A stretch of 64,000 nucleotides of DNA, from contig CACNSR010000008.1 of NCBI GenBank assembly GCA_902623175.1, positions 34,805-98,804 of the forward strand. Reading direction: 5' to 3'. Below, in pieces: positions 8,000 to 15,858 of the stretch. The DNA comes from Halieaceae bacterium (GTDB lineage Bacteria > Pseudomonadota > Gammaproteobacteria > Pseudomonadales > Halieaceae). How positions within the stretch are numbered: position 1 is the first letter of the stretch; the number at the start of each line of letters is the position of its first letter. A program made the position numbers and the translations under genes. Under the pieces are notes generated by a model, which saw only the letters and a list, made by a program, of their open reading frames with translations, did not search any database and was not told the origin of the DNA.

Positions 8000-10279
8000 T
8001 CAGAATCGATAGCTGATATCTGCACCCCACGTGCGAGGGTGTGCGTAGTTTATCCGCTGATTGGTAGCCGCCATCACTGAATCATTTAAATAGATTTCGT
8101 CAGTCATGTTCTTACCCCACAGGGATACGTTTAAGTCATCACTGATAGCATAGGTAAGCCTCCCGTTTAGGATTCCATGGGATGGTTGGATCAAGGAACC
8201 TGAGGCCGGGTTGAGGACAAAATCAAAATAGTACTCGTCAGTCCAAGAGTAGTTCAGGTTCATTGAAACCGGACCAAACTCATAGTTGCCCGCGATGAAA
8301 AATGACATGTCGGCAGCGCGCAATAATGGATGCCCCTCAGCGTTGAAGAATTCCAAGCCGTAGCCAACAGCGGTCGGATCACCAGTCAATATAGTGTTGG
8401 CAACCCGTCCACCCGTCTCGTAGTCTTCGTACTCTGCATCCAGGAACTCACCCCCGAAGCGCACAGTCAAGTTGTCGGTAGCTGCCCAGGTGAGGTCAAA
8501 ATCAATCCCTTTAACGCTGGAGTCAGCAGCATTTTCAGTGGTTACGGTACCCGTGCCCTTGGCTGCTCGGGTGACTTGCAAGCCTGTGTAATCGTAGAAG
8601 AAAACCGAACTGGTCAGGCGCAAATTGTTGGTCAGATCTGCTTTGTAGCCAAACTCAATCATATCGAGTTCCTCGGGATCTAACGCCTCACCACCGCGGC
8701 GCGTCGGGGCGTTGTACCCACCGCTCTTAAAGCCAGTGGAGTAAGTAGCGTAAGCGATACCGCCGTTTGCGAAACTGTAAGTTAGCGTGACCTTGGGATC
8801 AAAAGAGCTCCACTCCTCGCCATCCTCATTTGGCAAGAGTGCAGCAGCTAGGGTGATTCTCTCGTTCTGCGCATATTCAGTGCTCGAGGGTCTCCAGTAG
8901 ATATCTTTCTCTTCTTTGGTGTAGCGCCCACCGACTGAAATCGTCCAGGAATCAGAAAGTTCGTAATCAACTGAAGCAAAGACGCCATATGTGTCAAGCC
9001 AATAAGTGCCCCAACCGGTAGACGCCGGCACATTGCCACCGCCGATCGCGCCGATACGAAGGTCGAAATCATAATTGACCTCCTGATCGAAATAATTCAT
9101 GCCGACGATCCAACTGAGCGGACCCGTTCCATTTGATGAAATCTCGATGCCAGCGCTGGTTTCCTCGGACTGATTTTCAGTCATCATGACATCGATATCG
9201 TTAAAAGAGTTGCCGTCGTAGTCACCCCAACGTCTCTCATTGTTGCTGGCGTCAGTCACATAGGCTGCGACGTCGAACGCACTAAAAGAGGCATCTAGCC
9301 TGAGAGAGCTGCTATGCATGTGATGCTTAGGCCCATCGGGGTTCAGATCAGGGCCGGTACGGGAACTGGCAATTTTAAAACGGTCCGTCGTCGTGATACC
9401 GCCAAAGGCGATACCGCGGGCTATACCCGAGTCAGCGCTTACCGCGCCCATGTTAGAGAGGTCTTGGAGTGAGGCAAACATATGGCCTACCTCGATACTG
9501 ACGTTCTCAGTGACGTCCCACCGCGCGCGGATTCTGGCCAAAAACTGATCCAGATCATCGTAATCGTAACCGCCCTCTATGATGTTTTCCTTGAAGCCAT
9601 CTCGCTTCCTCTGCTGCGCAGAAGCTCGGATCGCGAAGTTATCAGTAATGGGCACATTGATCGTACCGCGCGCATGTCTGTAACTGTAATCGCCCGCACC
9701 GACTGTGATATCCCCCTCCAACTGGTCTGAAACGGGATTACTGATCACTCTGATCGCGCCGCCCGTTGAATTCCTGCCAAAAAGTACGCCTTGCGGACCT
9801 TTCAAAACTTCAATGCGGTTGACGTCAGTCATACCGAACATAACGCCCGATTGCCGCCCCACGTAACGGTCGTCGACGTAAACAGCCACACCCGTATCCA
9901 GACCTGCCTGAGATACGCGCGTGCCCACTCCTCTTAGATAAATCTGTGCCCAGACACCGGTGTTTTGAAATGTTAGGCCAGGTGTAACCAGCGCTACTCC
10001 GCTCATATCAGTCACAGCGTACTTTTCGAGGTCTTCCCCAGAAAAAACTGAAACATCGATTGCGGCATCGAGCAACGATTCTTGCTTTTTCTGAGAAGTG
10101 ATAACCACCTCTTCAAGTACCGGCTGGGACTGCGCGAAGGCTATCGAAGGCAACAAAGCAGCTACTACCAAAGCAGATAAAACTGCACCAAGGCGTTCGA
10201 GGGAACCAGCAACTGGGTCTAAAGACTTCCACAGTCTCTTTGAGGAGGTAGTCATGAAGGATGTTAAGTCGGCAAACAT
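8000..10279 (-). CDS. TonB-dependent outer-membrane receptor
   Basis: 759 residues. A signal peptide (hydrophobic run LGAVLSALVVAALLPSIAFA ending near residue 49) is followed by the TonB-box-like VLEEVVITSQKKQ and a plug domain with YVDDRYVG and RIEVLKGPQGVLFGRNSTGG, then a 22-strand-type barrel ending in DISYRF. The start at 10279 has a good ribosome site (AGGAGA, 6 bases before ATG). Members of this type in marine gammaproteobacteria often import hydrophobic or aromatic nutrients. It is divergent from a LysR regulator gene (212-bp gap) and upstream of the acyl-CoA synthetase module, suggesting uptake of the compound that module degrades. Confidence 0.93.
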   Translation of the reverse strand: MFADLTSFMTTSSKRLWKSLDPVAGSLERLGAVLSALVVAALLPSIAFAQSQPVLEEVVITSQKKQESLLDAAIDVSVFSGEDLEKYAVTDMSGVALVTPGLTFQNTGVWAQIYLRGVGTRVSQAGLDTGVAVYVDDRYVGRQSGVMFGMTDVNRIEVLKGPQGVLFGRNSTGGAIRVISNPVSDQLEGDITVGAGDYSYRHARGTINVPITDNFAIRASAQQRKRDGFKENIIEGGYDYDDLDQFLARIRARWDVTENVSIEVGHMFASLQDLSNMGAVSADSGIARGIAFGGITTTDRFKIASSRTGPDLNPDGPKHHMHSSSLRLDASFSAFDVAAYVTDASNNERRWGDYDGNSFNDIDVMMTENQSEETSAGIEISSNGTGPLSWIVGMNYFDQEVNYDFDLRIGAIGGGNVPASTGWGTYWLDTYGVFASVDYELSDSWTISVGGRYTKEEKDIYWRPSSTEYAQNERITLAAALLPNEDGEEWSSFDPKVTLTYSFANGGIAYATYSTGFKSGGYNAPTRRGGEALDPEELDMIEFGYKADLTNNLRLTSSVFFYDYTGLQVTRAAKGTGTVTTENAADSSVKGIDFDLTWAATDNLTVRFGGEFLDAEYEDYETGGRVANTILTGDPTAVGYGLEFFNAEGHPLLRAADMSFFIAGNYEFGPVSMNLNYSWTDEYYFDFVLNPASGSLIQPSHGILNGRLTYAISDDLNVSLWGKNMTDEIYLNDSVMAATNQRINYAHPRTWGADISYRF

Positions 10280-10491
10280 TGAATTTCTCCTGTCCTACTA
10301 TTTTTTATATTTCGGCCTCCGCCCCAAAAAGGAGGACCAATCGCTTGTGAAACGTTGGCCGAGTTGGGCTAACCGTATGCTATGCGCGACCACGATTAAA
10401 AAAATATCACTCCTTCTGATGAACGATTGTTTAGAATAAATTTTAGTTATACAAGACCTGATATACCGGGTCGCTCAGATAACGTAATCAA

Positions 10492-11427
10492 ATGAGTCTA
10501 GACGACATGCTGACGATAAAAGAGCTCCTATACGTTAAATTGGTGGATCAGGAGGGAAGCTTCAGCGGCGCCGCAAAACGCGCAAAGATCTCACAGCCAG
10601 CTTTGAGTGCAGCGATTGCAAAGGTAGAGGAGAAACTGGGAGAGTCTCTATTTTATAGAGACAGTCACACGGTGAATCCCACCGCGGCTGGACGCTACAT
10701 TGCAGAAAGGTCAGAGCACCTGCTCGATGAATTCGAGAACCTGACGTCAGAGTTTTCTAACTTAAAAAACCGGGATACTGGAGCAATTCCCTTCGGCGTA
10801 GGGGTAACGGTCGCTGACACAATGCTCAGGGACGCTATTGTCTCTTTCCGGGAGAAGAACCCGACTATTACCCCGAAATTTCAGGTTGACTATTGGTACG
10901 AACTCCGAGATTCCCTCCTCAGAGGTGACCTCTCTTTTTTTATCGCCGCGAACCACGAGTTCGTAGAGGACAATGCGCTAAGCACTGAAGAGCTTTACTC
11001 CACCGAAATTTGTTTTCATGCTAGAAAGAGTCACCCGCTCACTAAGAAAAAAATTGTGAGCTGCACTGACCTGGTTAATTACCCTGTGCTCACGTACCGA
11101 ACCCGGATAGCAAAAAAACGGGTTAAAGCGCGGCTGACAACTGAGGAACAACTGAGGGCTTTTCAGAAAAACTTTGAGGCCGGCACCCTAAATAGTATGC
11201 AAGGCACGCTCCCCTTTATCGAAGCGACAGACTACCTTGCAATGACTGAGCGCGGTTTCTACGATGCGCAATTCCCGGCGCCACAGATTCAGGAATTGGA
11301 GATCGAGGACTTCAGACTGAAGCTGCAAATCAAGATTTGTTGTCGCGCAAAACACATACTTTCTGTACGCGAGCAGGACCTGATCAACTGTTTCAAAAAT
11401 GTCGCGGCAAGGCGTATTTACTGCTGA
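10492..11427 (+). CDS. LysR-family transcriptional regulator
   Basis: 311 residues. A winged-helix domain occupies residues 1-65 (TIKELLYVKLVDQEGSFSGA, then KRAKISQPALSAAIAKVEEKLG), followed by an effector-binding domain beginning near residue 95. The gene is divergent from the TonB receptor at 8000-10279 and only 21 bp ahead of the acyl-CoA dehydrogenase gene, so it probably controls both directions in response to a catabolite. The inducer is unknown. Confidence 0.92.
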   Translation: MSLDDMLTIKELLYVKLVDQEGSFSGAAKRAKISQPALSAAIAKVEEKLGESLFYRDSHTVNPTAAGRYIAERSEHLLDEFENLTSEFSNLKNRDTGAIPFGVGVTVADTMLRDAIVSFREKNPTITPKFQVDYWYELRDSLLRGDLSFFIAANHEFVEDNALSTEELYSTEICFHARKSHPLTKKKIVSCTDLVNYPVLTYRTRIAKKRVKARLTTEEQLRAFQKNFEAGTLNSMQGTLPFIEATDYLAMTERGFYDAQFPAPQIQELEIEDFRLKLQIKICCRAKHILSVREQDLINCFKNVAARRIYC

Positions 11428-11448
11428 ATCACTGATAGGAGTTCCAAA

Positions 11449-12612
11449 ATGTCCATGGATCTGACGGAGGAAGACGCAACTTTTCGCGATGTCACCCGGC
11501 GATGGGTGAATACCGAATGTTCGAAGCAGTACTGCAGAGAACTGGAGATGCAGGAGCACGTCTTTCCGCAGGATTTGTGGGATAAGTTGTCAGCATTCGG
11601 CGCCCATGGGATCGGCATTCCCGAGGAATTCGGCGGCCAGGGCGGCTCAATTGTCACTCAAACCCTGTTCGCTCGCGAGTTTGCCAGGACGGCGGCGGGC
11701 ATTGGATGGGTTTGGGGCGTAACCTCTTTCTCCGGGGCAAAAACGCTAGCCTTCTGCGGCAACGAGAGTCAAAAGACGGAGTTCCTGCCCAAGATCGCCT
11801 CCGGGAAGTTGCGGACGGCGATGAGTTATACCGAAGCCAGCGGGGGCACTGATCTTTTGGGGGGGTTGCGCACAACTGCGGTCAAAGGCGATGGTGGTTG
11901 GGTCATAAACGGTGAAAAAATCTGGAGTACTGGAGCCGCCACAGCGGATTATTTGCTGCTCATGGCGAGAAGCGATACAGAGGTCGCCAAGCGCTCTCAG
12001 GGTGTTTCAATATTTTTGGTTCCTACTTCGAGCGAGGGCATCACCATTGCTGAGATGCCCAAGCTGGGGATGCGGTGCGTTGGCTCCTGCAGTGTGCATC
12101 TCGATAACGTCTATGTGACAGATGCCCTTCTACTAGGCGAGCCAGGCAATGGTTGGTATCAATCCACTAAGACGGTCAACAATGAGAAATTGATCAATGC
12201 CGCCTTTTGTCTGGGTATGCTTGATGGAGTCATTGAAGACGCCTTAGAACATATGAAATCTAGAAAAGCGTTCGGCAAGGTGATCGGGGAATTTCAGATT
12301 CTGCAGCACTATCTGGCTGACATGGCGATGTGGCAAACGCAGAGCGAGCTTTTGGTTATGCATACCGCTGCGTTGCAGGCGTCCGGTGGACAAACAGCCA
12401 CGGAGTCGACCATGGCCAAGGTTTTGTGCTCAGAATATGTCAGTAAAGCTGCGGACTTAGGCATTCAGATTCTAGGAGGTATGGGATACTCGGCTGAGAC
12501 CGACATGCAACGGTACTGGCGCGATTCCCGGCTGCTGAGAATTGGGCCCATAAGCAATGAAATGGCGCGCAACAAGATCGCAGAAGACCTCGGTTTGCCG
12601 CGCTCTTTCTGA
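11449..12612 (+). CDS. Acyl-CoA dehydrogenase
   Basis: 387-residue flavoprotein of the acyl-CoA dehydrogenase family. FAD/substrate motifs are visible: MSYTEASGGTDL (the family's YAMTEP-like signature), WVINGEKIWSTGA, the RKAFGKVIGEFQ region and the C-terminal ILGGMGYSAETDMQRYWRD. It introduces a double bond into an acyl-CoA thioester and passes electrons to ETF. The ribosome site TAGGAG lies 8 bases before the ATG. It sits between LysR and a small NTF2-like gene (9-bp gap), which points to a dedicated side-chain or ring-acid pathway rather than housekeeping beta-oxidation. Confidence 0.93.
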   Translation: MSMDLTEEDATFRDVTRRWVNTECSKQYCRELEMQEHVFPQDLWDKLSAFGAHGIGIPEEFGGQGGSIVTQTLFAREFARTAAGIGWVWGVTSFSGAKTLAFCGNESQKTEFLPKIASGKLRTAMSYTEASGGTDLLGGLRTTAVKGDGGWVINGEKIWSTGAATADYLLLMARSDTEVAKRSQGVSIFLVPTSSEGITIAEMPKLGMRCVGSCSVHLDNVYVTDALLLGEPGNGWYQSTKTVNNEKLINAAFCLGMLDGVIEDALEHMKSRKAFGKVIGEFQILQHYLADMAMWQTQSELLVMHTAALQASGGQTATESTMAKVLCSEYVSKAADLGIQILGGMGYSAETDMQRYWRDSRLLRIGPISNEMARNKIAEDLGLPRSF

Positions 12613-12621
12613 GGCAGCAAG

Positions 12622-13023
12622 ATGGAGACGACGAATTCTAGTAAGGTAGCCATCCTCGAGAAATTCTTGGAACTTGGCCGCTCCCGCGATATGACAGCAC
12701 TGGAGCTACTGGTCACCAAGGATATCCGGATTAATGAAGCACAGTCGCTACCGTTTGGGGGCGAGTATGTTGGATGGGCCGGATATCTAGACCTCACAGA
12801 AAAATTCTTTGGCAAAATTCGCTCGGTGCGTCTAGAGCTCATAGACACCTGGGACGGACCGCGATGCTCTTTGGTGGCTCACTTTGTGCTACGGGCCGTC
12901 AGCAAAAGGACCCGACAAAAGATCAGGATGCCATTGCTTGAAATATGGGAGTTTGAAGGGGACAAGGTGTCGGCTATTACGCCTTTCTACCATGACACCC
13001 ATCTGCTCTCAGAGCTACTTTAA
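12622..13023 (+). CDS. NTF2/SnoaL-like small protein
   Basis: 133 residues with the alpha-plus-beta cone pattern of the NTF2/SnoaL/ketosteroid-isomerase fold: an N-terminal helix (KVAILEKFLELGRSRD), VTKDIRINEAQSLPFGGEYVG, a YLDLTEKFF helix, and C-terminal strands ending in ISAITPFYHDT-like residues. The family includes isomerases, hydratases and cyclases, and many members of unknown role. Nine bp after the acyl-CoA dehydrogenase stop, with GAGG before the ATG, it is very likely co-transcribed. Its catalytic residues cannot be assigned. Confidence 0.75.
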   Translation: METTNSSKVAILEKFLELGRSRDMTALELLVTKDIRINEAQSLPFGGEYVGWAGYLDLTEKFFGKIRSVRLELIDTWDGPRCSLVAHFVLRAVSKRTRQKIRMPLLEIWEFEGDKVSAITPFYHDTHLLSELL

Positions 13024-13046
13024 AATTTTCGCCATCGCATGGCCCT

Positions 13047-13250
13047 TCAGCTTCTGTTGTAGCCGGCGATAAGTTTGCAGATCAATGTGCGGTAGCATTC
13101 GACGGCCTGCTGATTTGCCGTCACACGCGCGGTCACGCCTACCTGCTTGAGACGCGTGGCTTCCACATAGATGGGTAGCAGTACAGCAAGAGTTCCAACA
13201 GCCTCGCAGTCTTTGCAGTGATCTACTGGCCGACTAAGGAATTCAGATGA
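13047..13250 (-). pseudogene. Decayed reading-frame fragment of unknown family
   Basis: The minus strand has an open stretch of about 67 codons, with residues such as DHCKDCEAVGTLAVLLPIYVEA followed by an Arg/Lys-rich helix and LIAGYNRS, ended by TGA at 13047-13049. There is no start codon with a ribosome site, and the frame is closed by a stop just upstream. It reads like the tail of a real protein, but I do not recognise the family; it may be chance. The rest of the 13024-13428 gap shows nothing else. Confidence 0.25.
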
Positions 13251-13428
13251 GGATCACAATGCGGTTGCGGTCCAGTTGGTGAGCCTATGACTTTATCGAA
13301 GTACCGAAGCCCGGTATAAAATCACGCCCAGCAGGTCAACGTCGCCGCGCACCTAAACAACTATCGATAAAGGCGATTCAGCTTTGTACCAGTTGTCCGA
13401 AACGCATTTCTCCATTAATGAAGCGCCC

Positions 13429-13504
13429 ACACGTGTCTTGATGCGGCCAATCGGCCTTGACATGTTAGAGGTCGGCGGTTCGAATCCGCCTGGTCCTGCC
13501 ACCA
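13429..13504 (+). repeat. tRNA-3'-half-like interspersed repeat, copy B
   Basis: The best-preserved copy. It contains ACGTGTCTTGATGCGGCC, a GGCC-AATC-GGCC hairpin, then AGAGGTC, a perfect 5-bp T-stem with loop (GGCGG-TTCGAAT-CCGCC) and TGGTCCTGCCACCA, which imitates a tRNA 3' end with CCA. No 5' strand pairing with TGGTCCT exists in the 90 bp upstream, and there is no standard anticodon arm, so it is not an intact tRNA gene. The following 13505-13687 stretch shows nothing I can name. Confidence 0.65.
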
Positions 13505-13687
13505 AATCCGCATAAATACTCCACTCTTCGAGTACCCTGCTGCTCTGCTAAACGAAACTCTTGTAAGACCTTCATCGATGAGAGGCATCGCGGCCTAACT
13601 GTTGCCACAAGCAAATTCAGTCATTCGTTATTGCGGCCTGGGCGTTTTTCACCGAGGCTTAGTGCAACACTCAAGGATTGAAGCGCT

Positions 13688-14602
13688 ATGCAATTACGCA
13701 CACGAGTCGACGGCGGCGGCACCCCCCGCCCGGCCGAGTGGGGTATCGATAGTGAATACGGCCGCCTGCGAGACCTACTGATAGGCCCCATCGATAACTA
13801 TCACTGGACGCCCGGTAACGCGGTTGCACAACGCAGTGAGCGCCTCGGGCTTGCTTTCGATAGCAAGGTGGCGCGCGCTCAATACCAAGAGATGATTGCC
13901 GCCTATGAAGAGGCTGGCGTCAACGTGTACCAGATTCCTACTGAAGCAGGCCTCCCCTACCAGGTCTATGCCCGAGACAGCAGCGTGATGACTCCCTGGG
14001 GGGCGATCATCATGCAAATGGAGAAGCCCTATCGTCGCGGCGAGTATGCCGCCGTGCTGCGCTTCTACCTCGAGCACGGTATTCCGATCTACGACATGGT
14101 CAATGCTGGCAACGTCGAAGGCGGCGATTTCATGGTATTGAAACCCGGTGTAGCGATTTGCGGATACTCGGGCGAACGAAGTATCGAACCCGCGGTAAAC
14201 CAGTTGAAGCACTGGTTCGAGGCCGAGGACTGGGAGTTTATGACCTACGCCTTTGATCCCCATTTCCTCCATTTAGACGTGCAAATGGGAATGATCGCCG
14301 AGAACCTTGCGGTGGTGTGCGTGGAGGCCGTAGAGCCCAGCCTGGTGGACTGGCTGACGAGCAAGCAGATCCGCATCATGGAGATTTCCTACGGTGAGAC
14401 CATGAACATGGGCACCAACATTGTCGCCCTCGGCGATGAGCGCGTGCTGATCCCCGCTGCGGGAAAAACCCTGATCGAAAAGTGTCGGGCCGAGGGGCTG
14501 ACCGTTCTCGATCCGGATGTTTCGATGATTGCCGCCGGGGGCGGCTCCGTTCACTGCATGTGCCAACCTTTGCGACGCGATGCAGTGCCCGGCAGCGTAT
14601 AG
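13688..14602 (+). CDS. Arginine-deiminase/DDAH-superfamily amidinohydrolase
   Basis: 304 residues of the guanidino-group-modifying superfamily (arginine deiminase, dimethylarginine dimethylaminohydrolase, amidinotransferase). Key parts: YARDSSVMTPWG near residue 95, NVEGGDFMVL near 140 (substrate-binding Glu/Asp), the His region FLHLDVQMGM near 195, and a C-terminal GGGSVHCMCQPL with the likely nucleophile Cys290. The expected reaction is hydrolysis of a guanidino or methylguanidino group to a ureido group. A ribosome site (AAGGA) precedes the ATG. It is followed after 10 bp by an M20-type carbamoylase that could hydrolyse the resulting ureido compound. The exact substrate is unknown. Confidence 0.85.
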   Translation: MQLRTRVDGGGTPRPAEWGIDSEYGRLRDLLIGPIDNYHWTPGNAVAQRSERLGLAFDSKVARAQYQEMIAAYEEAGVNVYQIPTEAGLPYQVYARDSSVMTPWGAIIMQMEKPYRRGEYAAVLRFYLEHGIPIYDMVNAGNVEGGDFMVLKPGVAICGYSGERSIEPAVNQLKHWFEAEDWEFMTYAFDPHFLHLDVQMGMIAENLAVVCVEAVEPSLVDWLTSKQIRIMEISYGETMNMGTNIVALGDERVLIPAAGKTLIEKCRAEGLTVLDPDVSMIAAGGGSVHCMCQPLRRDAVPGSV

Positions 14603-14612
14603 GCCCCAGACA

Positions 14613-15848
14613 ATGACAAAACACATCAGAATCAATGGCCAGCGGCTGTGGGATAGCCTCATGGTCATGGCAGAGATCGGTGCCACAGAGCGCGGCGGCT
14701 GCAATAGGCAGGCCCTGACAGACGAGGACAAACTAGCGCGCGACCTGTTTGCCAACTGGTGTGGGGAGGCCGGCTGCACTGTCAGCGTCGACGAAATGGG
14801 CAATATGTTTGCGCGCCGCCCAGGAAGTAAAACTGATGCTCCACCCGTGATTACCGGCAGCCACCTAGATACCCAGCCCACCGGTGGCAAGTTCGACGGC
14901 GTATACGGGGTGCTGGCGGGGCTTGAAGTATTGCGCACTCTGGAAGAGGCCGGCATTGAAACCGACGCGCCACTTGAAGTGGTGGTCTGGACCAACGAGG
15001 AAGGCGCCCGTTTTGCCCCAGCGATGGTCGGCTCGGGTGTGTGGGCCAGCGAGATGCAGCGGGATGAGGTTTACGCCATCGAGGACAAGGCAGGCAAACG
15101 TCTCGGGGAGGAACTGGAACGCATTGGTTACCGGGGCAGCCTTCCTGCCAAGCCGCGGCCCATACGGGCTGCCTTCGAGGCTCATATTGAGCAGGGCCCT
15201 ATCCTAGAAGCGGAAGCATTACAGATCGGTATCTTGACCGGCGTGCAGGGCGCTCGCTGGTACGACCTGACCATTGAGGGACAGCCCGTACATGCCGGGC
15301 CAACCCCCATGGAGGTGCGTCGGGACCCCTTTATGGGTGTCCTGCCCATCCTCGAGTACTGCTATGAACTGGCTGCGAAGTTCGGGCCCTGGGGGCGTGC
15401 CACCTTTGGCGACATCAAGGCTGAACCAGGCTCGCGTAACACCGTACCGCAGAGACTAATCGTCAACGTCGATCTTCGCCACCCGGACCCGGCAGTACTG
15501 GACGAGATGGATCGCCTGTTCCGGACCTTCGTTGCCGAGGCGTGCGAGGCTAAAAAGCTGCAGGGCCGAGTGGAGGAACTCTGGCACATGCCAGTGACCG
15601 AATTCGATCCTGACTGTGTCGACGCAGTTCGCAGCGCAACTGCGGAGCTGGGCTATTCGAGTAAGGAGATGGTCAGCGGCGCCGGCCACGACGCCTTGTA
15701 CGTGGCGAAGGTTGCACCTACCAGCATGATCTTCGTGCCTTGCAAAGACGGAATCTCCCACAATGAAGTAGAAGACGCGAAGTCAGAGGACTTGGAGGCG
15801 GGCTGCAACGTGTTACTGCACGCTATGTTGAGAATGGCTAAGGCATAG
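14613..15848 (+). CDS. M20-family Zn-dependent N-carbamoylase (AllC/HyuC/beta-ureidopropionase type)
   Basis: About 411 residues from the ATG at 14613 (the frame extends upstream inside the previous gene, but the ATG follows a 10-bp gap). Typical binuclear metallopeptidase-like motifs: GSHLDTQPTGGKFDGVYG near residue 80 (metal-binding His and Asp), VVWTNEEGARFAP near 120, AHIEQGP near 190, VNVDLRHPD, and SGAGHDALYV near 350 with the last metal His. Relatives hydrolyse N-carbamoyl amino acids, ureidopropionate or allantoate to amine, CO2 and ammonia. Pairing with the deiminase suggests a two-step guanidino-to-amine pathway. It ends 10 bp from the convergent oxidoreductase gene. Confidence 0.88.
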   Translation: MTKHIRINGQRLWDSLMVMAEIGATERGGCNRQALTDEDKLARDLFANWCGEAGCTVSVDEMGNMFARRPGSKTDAPPVITGSHLDTQPTGGKFDGVYGVLAGLEVLRTLEEAGIETDAPLEVVVWTNEEGARFAPAMVGSGVWASEMQRDEVYAIEDKAGKRLGEELERIGYRGSLPAKPRPIRAAFEAHIEQGPILEAEALQIGILTGVQGARWYDLTIEGQPVHAGPTPMEVRRDPFMGVLPILEYCYELAAKFGPWGRATFGDIKAEPGSRNTVPQRLIVNVDLRHPDPAVLDEMDRLFRTFVAEACEAKKLQGRVEELWHMPVTEFDPDCVDAVRSATAELGYSSKEMVSGAGHDALYVAKVAPTSMIFVPCKDGISHNEVEDAKSEDLEAGCNVLLHAMLRMAKA

Positions 15849-15858
15849 GGGCAATCCG

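Noticed and set aside
13429..13504. Intact tRNA gene
   Set aside because: The T-arm and CCA look right, but no 5' acceptor strand, D-arm or anticodon arm can be paired upstream.
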